Below, piece by piece: positions 54,753 through 63,773 of a stretch of 64,000 bases of DNA (positions are counted from its first letter, which is position 1; the number at the start of each line of letters is the position of its first letter). The translations under genes were made by a program, and so were the position numbers. The notes below the pieces were generated by a model. It had not been told where the DNA came from, searched no databases, and was given only the letters and a program-made list of their open reading frames with translations. Source of the DNA: Paenibacillus_E sp052115445 (GTDB lineage: Bacteria > Bacillota > Bacilli > Paenibacillales > NBRC-103111); contig NZ_JBFRGR010000009.1 in the NCBI RefSeq assembly GCF_052115445.1, positions 202,240-266,239 of the forward strand, given 5' to 3'.

Positions 54753-56825
54753 ATGAAAGCTAAAAGTCGTTTGCGCTTGGGTAAATTAATAATGGTTATG
54801 ATGATGGTGGCTTCGCTTATTATTCCTTTCAATATGGCTCAAGCTGCAACGAGCGGGATGGCTTGGCCAACGTCAAACACGACAGTTTACACTACCGGTA
54901 CAGGTGGAGTGTGGTATCCGAGGATGCTTCAGGTGAGCAGCAGCAACATGTTGGCTTCTTTTGATTCAAATGCGGACGGAGGTTTTACGAAAGTTAAGTT
55001 AGCGAAAAGCACGGATGGTGGGCTTACATGGGGGGCACCTATAACAGCCGCTTCTGATGCTAACGGGGATGTCGGCAACGGTCAGATGCTCCTACTAACC
55101 AATGGAGACATTTGGTTGGCTTATCGCGTGGTCATACATTCTGGCAGCACCTATACCACTTATTTGAAAGTTCGAAAGAGCAGCGATGGAGGCAGCACCT
55201 GGTCGGATCTGGCAAATGGACAAATAGCGACCGAATCGGAAACCTCTTTCACTGGGGTATGGGAGCCATTCCTCGGTTATGTGGGAAGCACGATTTCCGT
55301 CATGTATGCGGATGATAGCTCGGCCGTTGTCGGTACCTCGGGAAAGCAGAAATTATTGATGAAAACCTGGAACGGAAGCGGTTGGAGCAGCGCGACAGTT
55401 GTCAGCGACGGGGTGGCTAATAGCTCCAGAGACGGCATGCCGGTTTTCACAAAAATGGCAGACGGCAGATATATTGTAGTGTTTGAGGCCACGGACGTAA
55501 GTGGGCATCCATTTGTGATCAAGTACAAAATTTCCAATGATGGTATAAACTGGTCAGGTTCCCGTCAAACCATGTTTATTCCAACGAATACAGGGAAAAA
55601 AGCCGGAGCACCCTATGTCGTCAAACTGGGCGATGGCAGATTAATGGCCAGCTTCCAAACGGATGATGACAGCGCCAACACGGGAGACAGTTATTCTTCG
55701 ATGCGAACGATGATCAGCTCCGATAACGGCGCGACTTGGGGTTATTTGTATAATGTATTCCCTGTACCGGATACGAAGTTTTCCAACTGGAATTCATTAT
55801 TGGCTGTTGATACGACTCGCGTTATGGCAGTCACATCCGCTAACTTTCCTAGTACTGGCATTTACTTGCGGACGGGAAATGCAGGGACTCCCTCGAACGT
55901 GAATCTTGCCGATAATTGGGGTTTTGAAACGGCGAATGTTAACGGATGGGCACCTTCGGGAGCCGATTATCCAAACAGGATTCACATTCATGGACTAAAT
56001 GATGGTATTGCACGTGCACCGGGTGGCGGAAACTACTTCATCGGTCTTGCTGGAACTAGTTCTCCTGGTACTGCTTATATCGGTCAGACGATCACAGGTC
56101 TGGATAGAGGTACCTACACAATGCGAGCCTATATGAGGAGCAGTGGCGGCCAAACCAGTAACTACATGGAAGTGAAAGACTATGGTGGATCTACGATGAC
56201 AACTAATTTTCCCGTTACAGGAACTTGGACGCAGGTAACCATCTCTGGTATTAGTGTAACAAATACACAGGCGACTATCGGTTTTTACGCTGCGAATACA
56301 AGCGACAGCCAATGGGCGGATATTGACAACGTTGAATTTATCAAAACCGCTTCGACCACGCCGCTGAATGTCAATCTAACGAATAACTGGGGATATGAAA
56401 CGGCAAATGTGAACGGATGGACGACATATGGGTCCGATTATCCAGATCGGATTCACATTCATGGCATTAACGACGGCATCGCGCGTGCACCTGGAGGAGG
56501 GAACTACTTCATCGGTCTTGCAGGCATTAGTTCACCAGGTACAGCTTATGTTGGTCAGACAATTACAGGTCTGCAAAACGGAACGTATACGATGCGAGCT
56601 TATTTGAGGAGCAGTGGCGGCCAAACCAGTAATTATATGGAAGTGAAAGACTATGGTGGGACTGCTCGACAAACCAATTTCCCGGTTACTTCGACTTGGA
56701 CGCAGGTGACGATCTCCGGCATTAGCGTGACTAATGGTCAAGCGGCCGTCGGATTTTTCGCCTCAAATAGCAGCAGCAGCCAATTGGCAGATATCGATAA
56801 TGTTGAATTTTTCCGAACCAATTAA
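54753..56825 (+). CDS. Secreted sialidase-fold glycosidase with two CBM repeats, possibly GH93
   Basis: 690 residues. ATG 54753 is preceded by AAAGGAGG. Signal peptide cut near residue 31 (MAQA-ATS). Residues about 35-378 form a six-bladed propeller with Asp-box-like repeats (KSTDGGLTW, KSSDGGSTW, SSDNGATWG) and an early YPRM motif. The fold is shared by sialidases and GH93 exo-arabinanases; arabinan context and the absence of other sialic acid genes favour GH93, but the active site was not assigned residue by residue. Two nearly identical CBM-like modules follow (about 382-531 and 538-690). It would release arabinose oligomers outside the cell for the transporter upstream. Confidence 0.7.
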   Translation: MKAKSRLRLGKLIMVMMMVASLIIPFNMAQAATSGMAWPTSNTTVYTTGTGGVWYPRMLQVSSSNMLASFDSNADGGFTKVKLAKSTDGGLTWGAPITAASDANGDVGNGQMLLLTNGDIWLAYRVVIHSGSTYTTYLKVRKSSDGGSTWSDLANGQIATESETSFTGVWEPFLGYVGSTISVMYADDSSAVVGTSGKQKLLMKTWNGSGWSSATVVSDGVANSSRDGMPVFTKMADGRYIVVFEATDVSGHPFVIKYKISNDGINWSGSRQTMFIPTNTGKKAGAPYVVKLGDGRLMASFQTDDDSANTGDSYSSMRTMISSDNGATWGYLYNVFPVPDTKFSNWNSLLAVDTTRVMAVTSANFPSTGIYLRTGNAGTPSNVNLADNWGFETANVNGWAPSGADYPNRIHIHGLNDGIARAPGGGNYFIGLAGTSSPGTAYIGQTITGLDRGTYTMRAYMRSSGGQTSNYMEVKDYGGSTMTTNFPVTGTWTQVTISGISVTNTQATIGFYAANTSDSQWADIDNVEFIKTASTTPLNVNLTNNWGYETANVNGWTTYGSDYPDRIHIHGINDGIARAPGGGNYFIGLAGISSPGTAYVGQTITGLQNGTYTMRAYLRSSGGQTSNYMEVKDYGGTARQTNFPVTSTWTQVTISGISVTNGQAAVGFFASNSSSSQLADIDNVEFFRTN
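55895..56822 (+). repeat. Tandem duplicated CBM-coding module
   Basis: The stretches 55895-56345 and 56366-56822 encode the same module (NWG[FY]ETANVNGW ... IHIHG ... SGGQTSNYMEVKDYGG). Parts such as those around 56140-56190 and 56612-56660 are almost identical at base level, so the duplication is recent. Confidence 0.85.
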
Positions 56826-56838
56826 CTGAATGTATTTC

Positions 56839-56864
56839 CCGCGTACAAGATGGTTTGTGCGCGG
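56839..56864 (+). other. Intercistronic hairpin
   Basis: CCGCGTACAA (56839-56848) pairs with TTGTGCGCGG (56855-56864) with one wobble around a 6-base loop; no T run follows. Confidence 0.5.
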
Positions 56865-56908
56865 TCAACTTATACACAATCATAAGAAGTAGGAGTGATC
56901 ATCACAAG

Positions 56909-58669
56909 ATGTCGACAAAAATGTATATAAAGGACTATCCAAGGCCTCAGTTTGTGCGAGAATCATGGAATAGTTTAAACGGTGAGTGGGAATTCCGGTT
57001 TGATGACGGGAACGTTGGAGAGAAAGAAAAGTGGTACGAGGAGTTTAATGGGGACCTCAAGATCATGGTACCGTTCACTTATGAAACGAAGGCCAGCGGT
57101 ATTGGGGAAGAGGCATTTCACCCTCAAATATGGTATCACCGATTGCTCGAAGTTCCGAAGGAACAAGAAAGCAAAAGGATCATCCTGCATTTCCAAGCGG
57201 TGGACTATCTCGCTAAATTGTGGGTGAACGGAACGTGTGTAGGTCAACATCAAGGTGGATATGCTGCGTTTTCATTTGATATTACGCCCCATATTCAATT
57301 TGGTCAGTCAAACAGCCTCGTCATGAAGGTAGAGGATAGCCAGAGCTGCACGCAACCACGCGGTAAGCAGCGTTGGGTAAAAGACAATTTCGAATGCTTT
57401 TATGTTCAAACAACAGGAATTTGGCAAAGTGTATGGTTGGAATATGTGGCGGAATCTTATATCAAATCCGTGAAAATGACACCTGATCTAGACCGTCAAT
57501 CGGTACGCTTCGAATACCAAACGCATGGTGATTTAAAGCAGGGGCAGCTTCGCTTAGAGACTCGAATTAGTTTTAAGGGGAAGATCCTCAAACAAACCGC
57601 TTTGATCGTGGATCGGGCTTGGCTGCAATTGGAGGTAGATTTGCTGCATGAGGCTAATGGTCCATGGAAGGTAAGCAGATGGTCTCCGCAAAGTCCGAAC
57701 TTATATGATGTGGAATTTGTTTTATTTCAAGATGACGTGGTGATCGACCACGTGTATTCATACTTCGGGATGAGGAAGATTTCCATAGAAAAAGGAAAAG
57801 TGCTCCTCAATAATACGCCTATTTATCAGCGGTTAATTTTAGACCAAGGGTACTGGTCCGACAGTCATTTGACGCCGCCTTCGGAGCAAGCATTAATAGA
57901 GGATATCGATGCTATTCTCGCCATGGGGTACAATGGGGTGAGGAAGCACATGAAGATTGAAGATGCGCGGTTCCTATATTGGTGCGATGTCAAAGGGCTT
58001 TTGGTATGGTCTGAGATGGCAGCCACCTTTGAATTTAATGATGAGGCAGTTGAGACCTTCACCAAGGAATGGATCGAGATTGTAAGGCAGCAGTATAATC
58101 ATCCTAGCATCATAACGTGGGTGCCCTTTAATGAGTCTTGGGGCGTCATGCAAATTTTGAATGACCGTAAGCAGCAGAAGTTCACTGAGGGCATCTATCA
58201 TTTGACTAAATCGATGGACCCGAATCGTCCTGTCATCACAAATGACGGATGGGAACATACCATATCAGACATTTTGACTTTACATGATTATGTGGAAGCC
58301 GGTTCGGAATTCCTCCAGCGTTATGCGGATAAATCCCCTATCGTAAACAACGAATGGGCATTCAACAAAGGGAAATATGCCCTAGCCCAAGGATACACGT
58401 ATCGTGGCCAGCCCATCATCATTAGTGAATTTGGCGGGATCGCTTTCCAAACTGATAAAGGCTGGGGGTACGGCAATCAGGTGGTGACGGAAGAGGCATT
58501 TATTGAGCGATTCCGAAGCATTACCCAAGCGATTAAGGATATCGACTACATTTGCGGGTATTGCTATACGCAAGTGACTGATGTCCAGCAGGAAATGAAC
58601 GGACTTCTCACTGAAGCACGGAGACCGAAGATTCCACTAGAGCTTATCAAAGAAATTAACCTCGCATAA
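56909..58669 (+). CDS. GH2-family glycosidase, short form
   Basis: 586 residues. The frame opens at 56855, but TAGGAGTG at 56889 supports ATG 56909. The three GH2 parts are in order: sugar-binding jelly roll (FVRESWNSLNGEWEFRFDDG, AVDYLAKLWVNG), Ig-like sandwich, and the TIM barrel. The acid/base is E409 in VPFNESWG and the nucleophile is E507 in ISEFGG. No signal peptide, so intracellular. It lacks the extra C-terminal domains of LacZ; short GH2 enzymes include beta-galactosidases, beta-glucuronidases and alpha-L-arabinopyranosidases, and the sequence does not decide between them. The neighbours suggest a galactose- or arabinose-containing imported fragment. Confidence 0.85.
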   Translation: MSTKMYIKDYPRPQFVRESWNSLNGEWEFRFDDGNVGEKEKWYEEFNGDLKIMVPFTYETKASGIGEEAFHPQIWYHRLLEVPKEQESKRIILHFQAVDYLAKLWVNGTCVGQHQGGYAAFSFDITPHIQFGQSNSLVMKVEDSQSCTQPRGKQRWVKDNFECFYVQTTGIWQSVWLEYVAESYIKSVKMTPDLDRQSVRFEYQTHGDLKQGQLRLETRISFKGKILKQTALIVDRAWLQLEVDLLHEANGPWKVSRWSPQSPNLYDVEFVLFQDDVVIDHVYSYFGMRKISIEKGKVLLNNTPIYQRLILDQGYWSDSHLTPPSEQALIEDIDAILAMGYNGVRKHMKIEDARFLYWCDVKGLLVWSEMAATFEFNDEAVETFTKEWIEIVRQQYNHPSIITWVPFNESWGVMQILNDRKQQKFTEGIYHLTKSMDPNRPVITNDGWEHTISDILTLHDYVEAGSEFLQRYADKSPIVNNEWAFNKGKYALAQGYTYRGQPIIISEFGGIAFQTDKGWGYGNQVVTEEAFIERFRSITQAIKDIDYICGYCYTQVTDVQQEMNGLLTEARRPKIPLELIKEINLA

Positions 58670-58691
58670 AAGTTAAGAGGCGGTGTTGAGA

Positions 58692-59543
58692 ATGGAATAT
58701 AGAAGACTTGGACGTACGAATTTAAACGTTTCTTGTGTTGGATTCGGTGGCGCACCGATGGGGCTGGATAACTATTTGGAACCTTATGAAGCTCAGAAAA
58801 GCCGTGACGTGGTTATCGATTCTCTTCATATGGCTTTGGACAAGGGACTTAATTATATTGATACGGCACAGGGTTATGGAAATGGGTTAGGCGAAAGTAT
58901 AATCGGAGCCGTGTTAAAAGAACGTCGTCATGAGGCGTATATTGCTACAAAGGTTCCCTCAAATCTTGGCTATGACGATGTGATTCGATCCGTCGATGCA
59001 AGCTTGAAGAATCTCCAAACCGATTACATCGATGTTATGCAATTCCATGGAGGGTATTTAACAGAAGAGGATTATCACCGAATTGTGAATGACGGACCGC
59101 TGGATGCACTAAAAGTATGTCAAGAACAAGGTAAAATACGTTTCATCGGAATCACGAACGAGGTTCCTGATCACGTATTGCTTTGGTCCATTCGATCAGG
59201 ATATTTCGATGTCATTCAAGTTCGGTATAATCTCTTTTATCAGGGTGCTGCAGATCCAATCATTCCAGAAGCCGCTAAGCATGACGTTGGAGTCGTCGTC
59301 ATGAGGCCGCTGACGAGCCAATCTCTATATCGCTTTATGAAGCGCGTTGCGCCAGAGTCACTTGAGACGATCAATCCTCATAGGATCGCCTTAGATTTTG
59401 TTCTCTCTAATCCCGATGTTTCCGTTGCCATATGCGGTATGCGGACCATTAGAGAAGTATTGGATAATGTCAGTACTGTGGATGCAAAAGAATGGCGTTG
59501 GGATTTCAAGCTTGATCGCGGTCAAGGTGGAGTCCAATTTTGA
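58692..59543 (+). CDS. Aldo/keto reductase
   Basis: 283 residues, (beta/alpha)8 fold. Start ATG 58692 gives MEYRRLGRTNLNVS, the usual beginning; TTG 58683 is an alternative. Catalytic residues are visible: Asp and Tyr in DTAQGYGNGLGES, Lys in IATKVPS, His in VMQFHGG. The end of the chain has an NADP-dependent family C-terminus (LSNPDVSVAICGMRTIREVLDN). It would reduce or oxidise a released sugar or sugar-derived carbonyl. It is the sixth gene of the set that begins at 48960. Confidence 0.85.
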   Translation: MEYRRLGRTNLNVSCVGFGGAPMGLDNYLEPYEAQKSRDVVIDSLHMALDKGLNYIDTAQGYGNGLGESIIGAVLKERRHEAYIATKVPSNLGYDDVIRSVDASLKNLQTDYIDVMQFHGGYLTEEDYHRIVNDGPLDALKVCQEQGKIRFIGITNEVPDHVLLWSIRSGYFDVIQVRYNLFYQGAADPIIPEAAKHDVGVVVMRPLTSQSLYRFMKRVAPESLETINPHRIALDFVLSNPDVSVAICGMRTIREVLDNVSTVDAKEWRWDFKLDRGQGGVQF

Positions 59544-59638
59544 TTCACAAGCCAGAAGCGTTCGTGCTGACGCAGGCCAACCTGCTTCAAGGATTCATGA
59601 ACACGTTAATATCGTCATGGAGTGGAAGGAGTCGTTAT

Positions 59639-60601
59639 ATGAGCACGATGCAGATGAAAACATTTCGAAACCCAATATTGGAAAAGGGTGCTGATCCTTG
59701 GATATATCGGCATACGGACGGTCATTATTATTTTATGGTGACGCGGGGCGACCGGTTGGATTTATGGAAATCCGAATCGATGAGCGGAATTGCGAACGGC
59801 GCGATGAAGACCGTCTGGACTCCTCCGGCGGAAGGGTTGGACAGCAGGAAACTGTGGGCACCGGAAATCCATCATCTCGGAGGCAAATGGTACATTTATT
59901 TCACGGACAACGACGGAGGCGGAGACGAAAGCCGCAAAATCTACGTGCTTGAAAATGAGCATGCCGATCCTCTCGATGGAACATGGCAGATGAAGGGGGC
60001 CGTGAATACGGCCTTGCCCGGATTGGACGGAACGGTGCTGGAGCACAACGGGAAGCTCTTTTTCATGTACGCGGGCTACGGCCATTTTCCGAAATACGGC
60101 TCGGCGGTCTACGCCGCCGAAATGGAAAACCCGTGGACGATCAAGGGGGAGGAATCGCTGCTCACCAAGCCGGAATACGATTGGGAGCATAAAGGCGGGA
60201 TGGCGATAAATGAGGGGCCTTGCTTCCTTAAGCGTTTCGGCAAAGTATTCCTGATTTATTCCGCAAGCACATGCTGGTCCGATGACTACGCACTAGGGAT
60301 GCTGACCGCAAAGGAAGACAGCGATCTACTGAATCCGGCTTCATGGACCAAGAGCGAGAAACCCGTTTTCTGTAAATCAGTTGAAAACTCCGTCTTCGGC
60401 CCTGGCCATAACAGCTTTACCGTATCCCCGGACGGAACGGAAGACTGGATCGTCTATCATGCCATACCGGTATCTGAAGGCGGTAGTAACCGAAGAAGCG
60501 CCAGAATGCAGAAATTCGGTTGGACGGCGGACGGAAACCCGGACTTCGGCGATCCGATACCGGCTGAGGTCGAATTTGACGTGCCTTCAGGCGAAAAGTG
60601 A
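59639..60601 (+). CDS. GH43-family glycosidase
   Basis: 320 residues. The frame opens at TTG 59540, but GAAGGAG at 59626 supports ATG 59639. Five-bladed propeller enzyme without signal peptide, so intracellular. Triad: Asp in KGADPWIY (about residue 19), Asp in LDGTVL (about 131), Glu in NEGPC (about 189). The text KLWAPEIHHLGGKWYIYFT is typical of alpha-L-arabinofuranosidase/endo-arabinanase-like GH43 subfamilies. The gene is visibly richer in G and C than the genes upstream and the NUDIX gene after it, which hints at a separate origin. Confidence 0.85.
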   Translation: MSTMQMKTFRNPILEKGADPWIYRHTDGHYYFMVTRGDRLDLWKSESMSGIANGAMKTVWTPPAEGLDSRKLWAPEIHHLGGKWYIYFTDNDGGGDESRKIYVLENEHADPLDGTWQMKGAVNTALPGLDGTVLEHNGKLFFMYAGYGHFPKYGSAVYAAEMENPWTIKGEESLLTKPEYDWEHKGGMAINEGPCFLKRFGKVFLIYSASTCWSDDYALGMLTAKEDSDLLNPASWTKSEKPVFCKSVENSVFGPGHNSFTVSPDGTEDWIVYHAIPVSEGGSNRRSARMQKFGWTADGNPDFGDPIPAEVEFDVPSGEK

Positions 60602-60656
60602 AAATCGATCCGGCAGCTTGATAAACCTTGGCTCTGAAAGAAATTGGGGTATAACA

Positions 60657-61124
60657 ATGGATTACATAAAACATGTAAGGTCTATGGTTGGACATGAGAA
60701 AGTCATCATGGTGGTTTCTGGAGCTTTTATATTTGATAAAGAAAATCGGTTACTATTACAACAACGTTTGGATAACGAAAAGTGGGGTCTTCCAGGAGGG
60801 TTTATGGAGTTAGGGGAAACCGTTCAAGATACAGCGAGGAGAGAAGTCTTCGAGGAAACCGGTTTACATTTAGGGAAACTTGAGTTGCTTGGAGTTTATT
60901 CAGGTTCAAAATATGATAAAACCTTTTCTAATGGAGACCAAGTTTCAATGGTTCAATTCATTTTCACTTGTAAAGAATATGAAGGTGAATTAATCAAACA
61001 AAACGCCGAATCTATGCATAATGCATTTTTTGCACTCGATGAGTTACCTGACAACTTATTCCCTGACCATAAAGTCTTTTTTGATGATTTAATATTCAAT
61101 AAAGAACGGCCGATATTGAACTAA
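60657..61124 (+). CDS. NUDIX hydrolase
   Basis: 155 residues. The frame is open from 60381, but that part is the shadow of the GH43 gene; ATG 60657 gives a normal NUDIX length. The ribosome binding site is weak (TTGGGG at 60643). The NUDIX box is complete: GGFMELGETVQDTARREVFE followed by ETGL, with the Glu residues that bind metal. Such proteins hydrolyse nucleoside diphosphate derivatives; the substrate is not evident. AT-rich compared with the GH43 gene before it. Confidence 0.88.
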   Translation: MDYIKHVRSMVGHEKVIMVVSGAFIFDKENRLLLQQRLDNEKWGLPGGFMELGETVQDTARREVFEETGLHLGKLELLGVYSGSKYDKTFSNGDQVSMVQFIFTCKEYEGELIKQNAESMHNAFFALDELPDNLFPDHKVFFDDLIFNKERPILN

Positions 61125-61239
61125 CGGATAAAAGGGGATCGGCTCATGCAAGGGTATAATGTTTTAATGATATCTGTTTCGGCTTGAAGACGGGAACGAG
61201 TTATACGATCACCGTAGTATTCGGTTCCAGCCATTTTTT

Positions 61240-61329
61240 TTGGAAAGTGCCTTTGAGCTCTATAAGCGAGCGGATAAACGCATGTATCGGATGAAGAAAT
61301 ATGCTATGTCGAATACGAAAAAAGAAGTC
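61240..61329 (+). pseudogene. Remnant of a GGDEF (diguanylate cyclase) C-terminus
   Basis: AFELYKRADKRMYRMKKYAM is the last helix of GGDEF domains (ADKxMYxAKK pattern). Nothing of the active-site GGDEF motif is present upstream. The stretch ends in the terminator at 61324. Confidence 0.5.
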
Positions 61330-61350
61330 GACCATCTCGTGGTCGACTTC
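61324..61350. terminator. Bidirectional terminator
   Basis: GAAGTCGACCA (61324-61334) pairs perfectly with 61340-61350 around TCTCG. TTTTTATTTT follows on the plus strand and TTTTTT on the minus strand, so it also ends the map gene. Confidence 0.85.
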
Positions 61351-61358
61351 TTTTTATT

Positions 61359-62105
61359 TTATTGCGCGGTCAGGATTTGTGGACCTTCAGCTGTGATGGC
61401 GATCGTATGTTCGTATTGGGCGGCGAGCTTGCGGTCCAGCGTCCGCGCGGTCCAGCCGTCCGGATCGATTGTCATGTAGTAGGTGCCTTCGGTGATCATT
61501 GGCTCGATCGTGAACACCATGCCTTCCTTGATGCGGTAGCCTTTGCCGGGCTTGCCGACATGCATATAGTTCGGCGCCTCGTGCAGATCCCGGCCGATGC
61601 CATGAGCGAGTAGGTCACGCACGACGCCGAATCCGTTCGATTCGGCATGCCGCTGGATAGCGCTTGTCACATCGCCGAGCCGATTGCCGGGCTGCGCTTG
61701 CGCGATACCGAGGTCAAGGCATTCCTTCGTGACACGCATCAGCTTCTCGGCTATCGGCGAGATCTTCCCGACAGCATAGCTCCAGGCTGAATCACCGAGC
61801 CAGCCGTCGAGCTCTGCGACTGTGTCGATCGTCACGATATCCCCCTCCTCAAGTGGCTTATCTCTAGGAAAGCCATGCGCGATCACGTCGTTAACGGAGG
61901 CACAGGTCGCATATTGATAGCCCTTGTAGCCCTTCGTATAGGGCTTGGCGCCGTGCTTCAAGATAATGTCCTCGAAGATGCGCTCAATCTCGTTCGTCGT
62001 GATTCCCGGTTTGATGAGCGGGGCGATCGTGCGATGGCATTCGGCAACCACTTGGCATGCCTTGCGGATAGCCTCGATTTCATGCTTGCTTTTTAAGATC
62101 ACCAT
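61359..62105 (-). CDS. map: Methionine aminopeptidase, type I
   Basis: 248 residues, start ATG 62105 (the frame extends upstream to 62222 inside the TetR gene). AAGGAG lies 13 bases ahead. All five metal ligands are in place: Asp in VTIDTVAE, Asp in WLGDSAW, His in AHGIGRD, Glu in FTIEPMI, Glu in YEHTIAI. It removes the initiator Met from new proteins. It is not in the usual ribosomal-protein locus but paired with a TetR gene eight bases upstream; this may be a second copy. GC-rich relative to its neighbours. Confidence 0.9.
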   Translation of the reverse strand: MVILKSKHEIEAIRKACQVVAECHRTIAPLIKPGITTNEIERIFEDIILKHGAKPYTKGYKGYQYATCASVNDVIAHGFPRDKPLEEGDIVTIDTVAELDGWLGDSAWSYAVGKISPIAEKLMRVTKECLDLGIAQAQPGNRLGDVTSAIQRHAESNGFGVVRDLLAHGIGRDLHEAPNYMHVGKPGKGYRIKEGMVFTIEPMITEGTYYMTIDPDGWTARTLDRKLAAQYEHTIAITAEGPQILTAQ

Positions 62106-62112
62106 GTTCGTA

Positions 62113-62697
62113 TCAGGACTCCTTCGTAATAGCTTGCATCGCGAGCTTGGCGATTCGATCGACGTCCAGCTCCGAAGCGCCCGCATAGTAGTACAGTCCG
62201 CAGCAGCCAACCAGCACGGCAAGCATAAGGTCTACGCTGTCGTCTTCGCGCTGGGCGATCGATTGGAGCGGAACATACAGCCGTTCCATGAATCGTCTGT
62301 TGGTAGAGTGCCGATCCCTCTCAGGCAAGCCTGCATAATGTTCCGCCGCCATTTTGTAGACGAGATATGCGCGGGCGTCCGACTGCCACAGCCGGAGCAG
62401 CGCCTTACAATACGTCAACATCTGTCTCTCATCCTGGCCGCCGCCGTAGATGTTTGCCCATTCTGCAAGGGCTTGCTCGCATCGCTCGAAGCCGCTGCCC
62501 AGCACATCTTCTATTAATAAATGTCGGTTGGGGTAATAATGGTATACCGTGCCGTAACCGATCTTCGCCTCGCGGGCGACGTCGCGAATATCAAAGCTGC
62601 CGCTCGTGTGGAAGTAGGTACGCGCGGCAGCGTCAAGGATCTGTTCACTGCGCTGCATGCGGATGAGCTCATTTTGTTCTTTGGTACGGGGGCACAT
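62113..62697 (-). CDS. TetR-family regulator
   Basis: 194 residues; AGGAGG on the minus strand supports ATG 62697 rather than 62757. N-terminal helix-turn-helix: FDIRDVAREAKIGYGTVYHY, with YYPNRHLLIEDVL closing the domain. The rest is an all-helical ligand domain of unknown specificity. The stop is 7 bases upstream of the map start and the map ribosome binding site lies in its last codons, so the pair is one transcript. A TetR repressor usually regulates its own transcript, so map here may be inducible. Confidence 0.85.
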   Translation of the reverse strand: MCPRTKEQNELIRMQRSEQILDAAARTYFHTSGSFDIRDVAREAKIGYGTVYHYYPNRHLLIEDVLGSGFERCEQALAEWANIYGGGQDERQMLTYCKALLRLWQSDARAYLVYKMAAEHYAGLPERDRHSTNRRFMERLYVPLQSIAQREDDSVDLMLAVLVGCCGLYYYAGASELDVDRIAKLAMQAITKES

Positions 62698-62941
62698 GGA
62701 CGCGTAATCCTCCTTATTTAGACCTGCAAATTTGTCGATATAAACATAGTAACGCATGCGGCGGGGATATGCAAATTATCTGTTAGAGAAATAAAGTTAT
62801 TTATTTGAAATAAAGTTCTATAGTGAACTGAACGAAGACAGAACTCCATGCAGGAGAGAAAGTGGGTTTTCTTAACGCAAGAGGAATAAATAACCAGCTA
62901 GTCGAATGCTAATGGTATGCTATGGAAAGGAGGATTCAATT

Positions 62942-63001
62942 ATGTACTTTCACAGTTATAGAAAGCCGATAAGAATCCGCCAACTTCCTCAAAATTGGTA
63001 A
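62942..63001 (+). CDS. Possible 19-residue leader peptide
   Basis: ATG 62942 is preceded by GGAAAGGAGG at 62924, the best ribosome binding site in this area, and encodes MYFHSYRKPIRIRQLPQNW. The stop TAA (62999-63001) lies just before the GAGGAGGG of the P-loop gene, so its translation would run directly into that site. It is Arg-rich and ends in Trp. No relative recognised. It could be a regulatory leader or the start of a decayed gene. Confidence 0.45.
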   Translation: MYFHSYRKPIRIRQLPQNW

Positions 63002-63017
63002 TTTGAGGAGGGTAAAT

Positions 63018-63659
63018 ATGAAAGTTAATGATAATTATCTGAAAGAACAATTAAAGCATGTTTATTGGTTAAATGGTGGTTGTTGCGCGGGCAAGACCAC
63101 AATGACAAAGAAATTTGTTGAGGAGTTAGGATTTCAAACGCTAGAGGATAATGTCTTAAAATATAGACCATTCACTAGCCCTGTTGAATACCCCGCCATT
63201 CAATATCCTCATCCTGGTTTGGACTGGGACAAATGGTTTAATAAACCCAATGATGAACATTGTGAATGGCTTTTTCAAATTGTCGAAGAAATGATGGAGT
63301 TTTATGTTATTGATTTGTTGAAAATGCCTACCGATACACCAATCATAATAGATTTAGGAATAATGCCTGAATTAATATTACCCTTTATTCCTAAAGAAAG
63401 AATGATATGTCTCTACACGTCTGATAAAGAAATAGAAAGGCTATATTTCTTCAGGGAAGACCATAAGATGATTTTGGATGTTATTAACCAAACAGCTAGT
63501 CCATCAGAAGCAATCAAAAACGGCAACAAAAACATGGTGAAGTTTTCTCATGATATTAGAAATGCCTGTATTGATAATGGTATCAAAACCATTGAAAGAA
63601 CAAAAAGCTTAAGTGTTAAAGAACAATTTAGACTAGTTCGTGAACATTTCGGAATTTAA
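63018..63659 (+). CDS. P-loop kinase-like protein of unknown function
   Basis: 213 residues; GAGGAGGG at 63004 supports ATG 63018 rather than TTG 63003. A Walker A motif with two Cys, GGCCAGKTT (about residues 20-28), stands at the N-terminus, and IIIDLG near residue 113 can serve as Walker B. The rest has Arg-rich parts (MVKFSHDIRNACIDNG) suggesting a lid as in small-molecule kinases. The substrate is unknown; shikimate/gluconate-kinase-like or antibiotic-phosphorylating proteins have this layout. AT-rich, and preceded by the possible leader peptide. Confidence 0.65.
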   Translation: MKVNDNYLKEQLKHVYWLNGGCCAGKTTMTKKFVEELGFQTLEDNVLKYRPFTSPVEYPAIQYPHPGLDWDKWFNKPNDEHCEWLFQIVEEMMEFYVIDLLKMPTDTPIIIDLGIMPELILPFIPKERMICLYTSDKEIERLYFFREDHKMILDVINQTASPSEAIKNGNKNMVKFSHDIRNACIDNGIKTIERTKSLSVKEQFRLVREHFGI

Positions 63660-63773
63660 GTTGAACCTCCAGTAGCGTAGGTATCATGTGCAGGCTGCCA
63701 AATAGACAGGCTGTTGCACGAACGCAGAACTATAGCACCACAACATTAAGCTTAAAAAAGGAGCAATTTAGCG

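Noticed and set aside
63660..63773. Possible hairpin with GTGCA/TGCAC arms after the P-loop gene
   Set aside because: Only five paired bases around a long loop and no T run; not enough for a terminator call.
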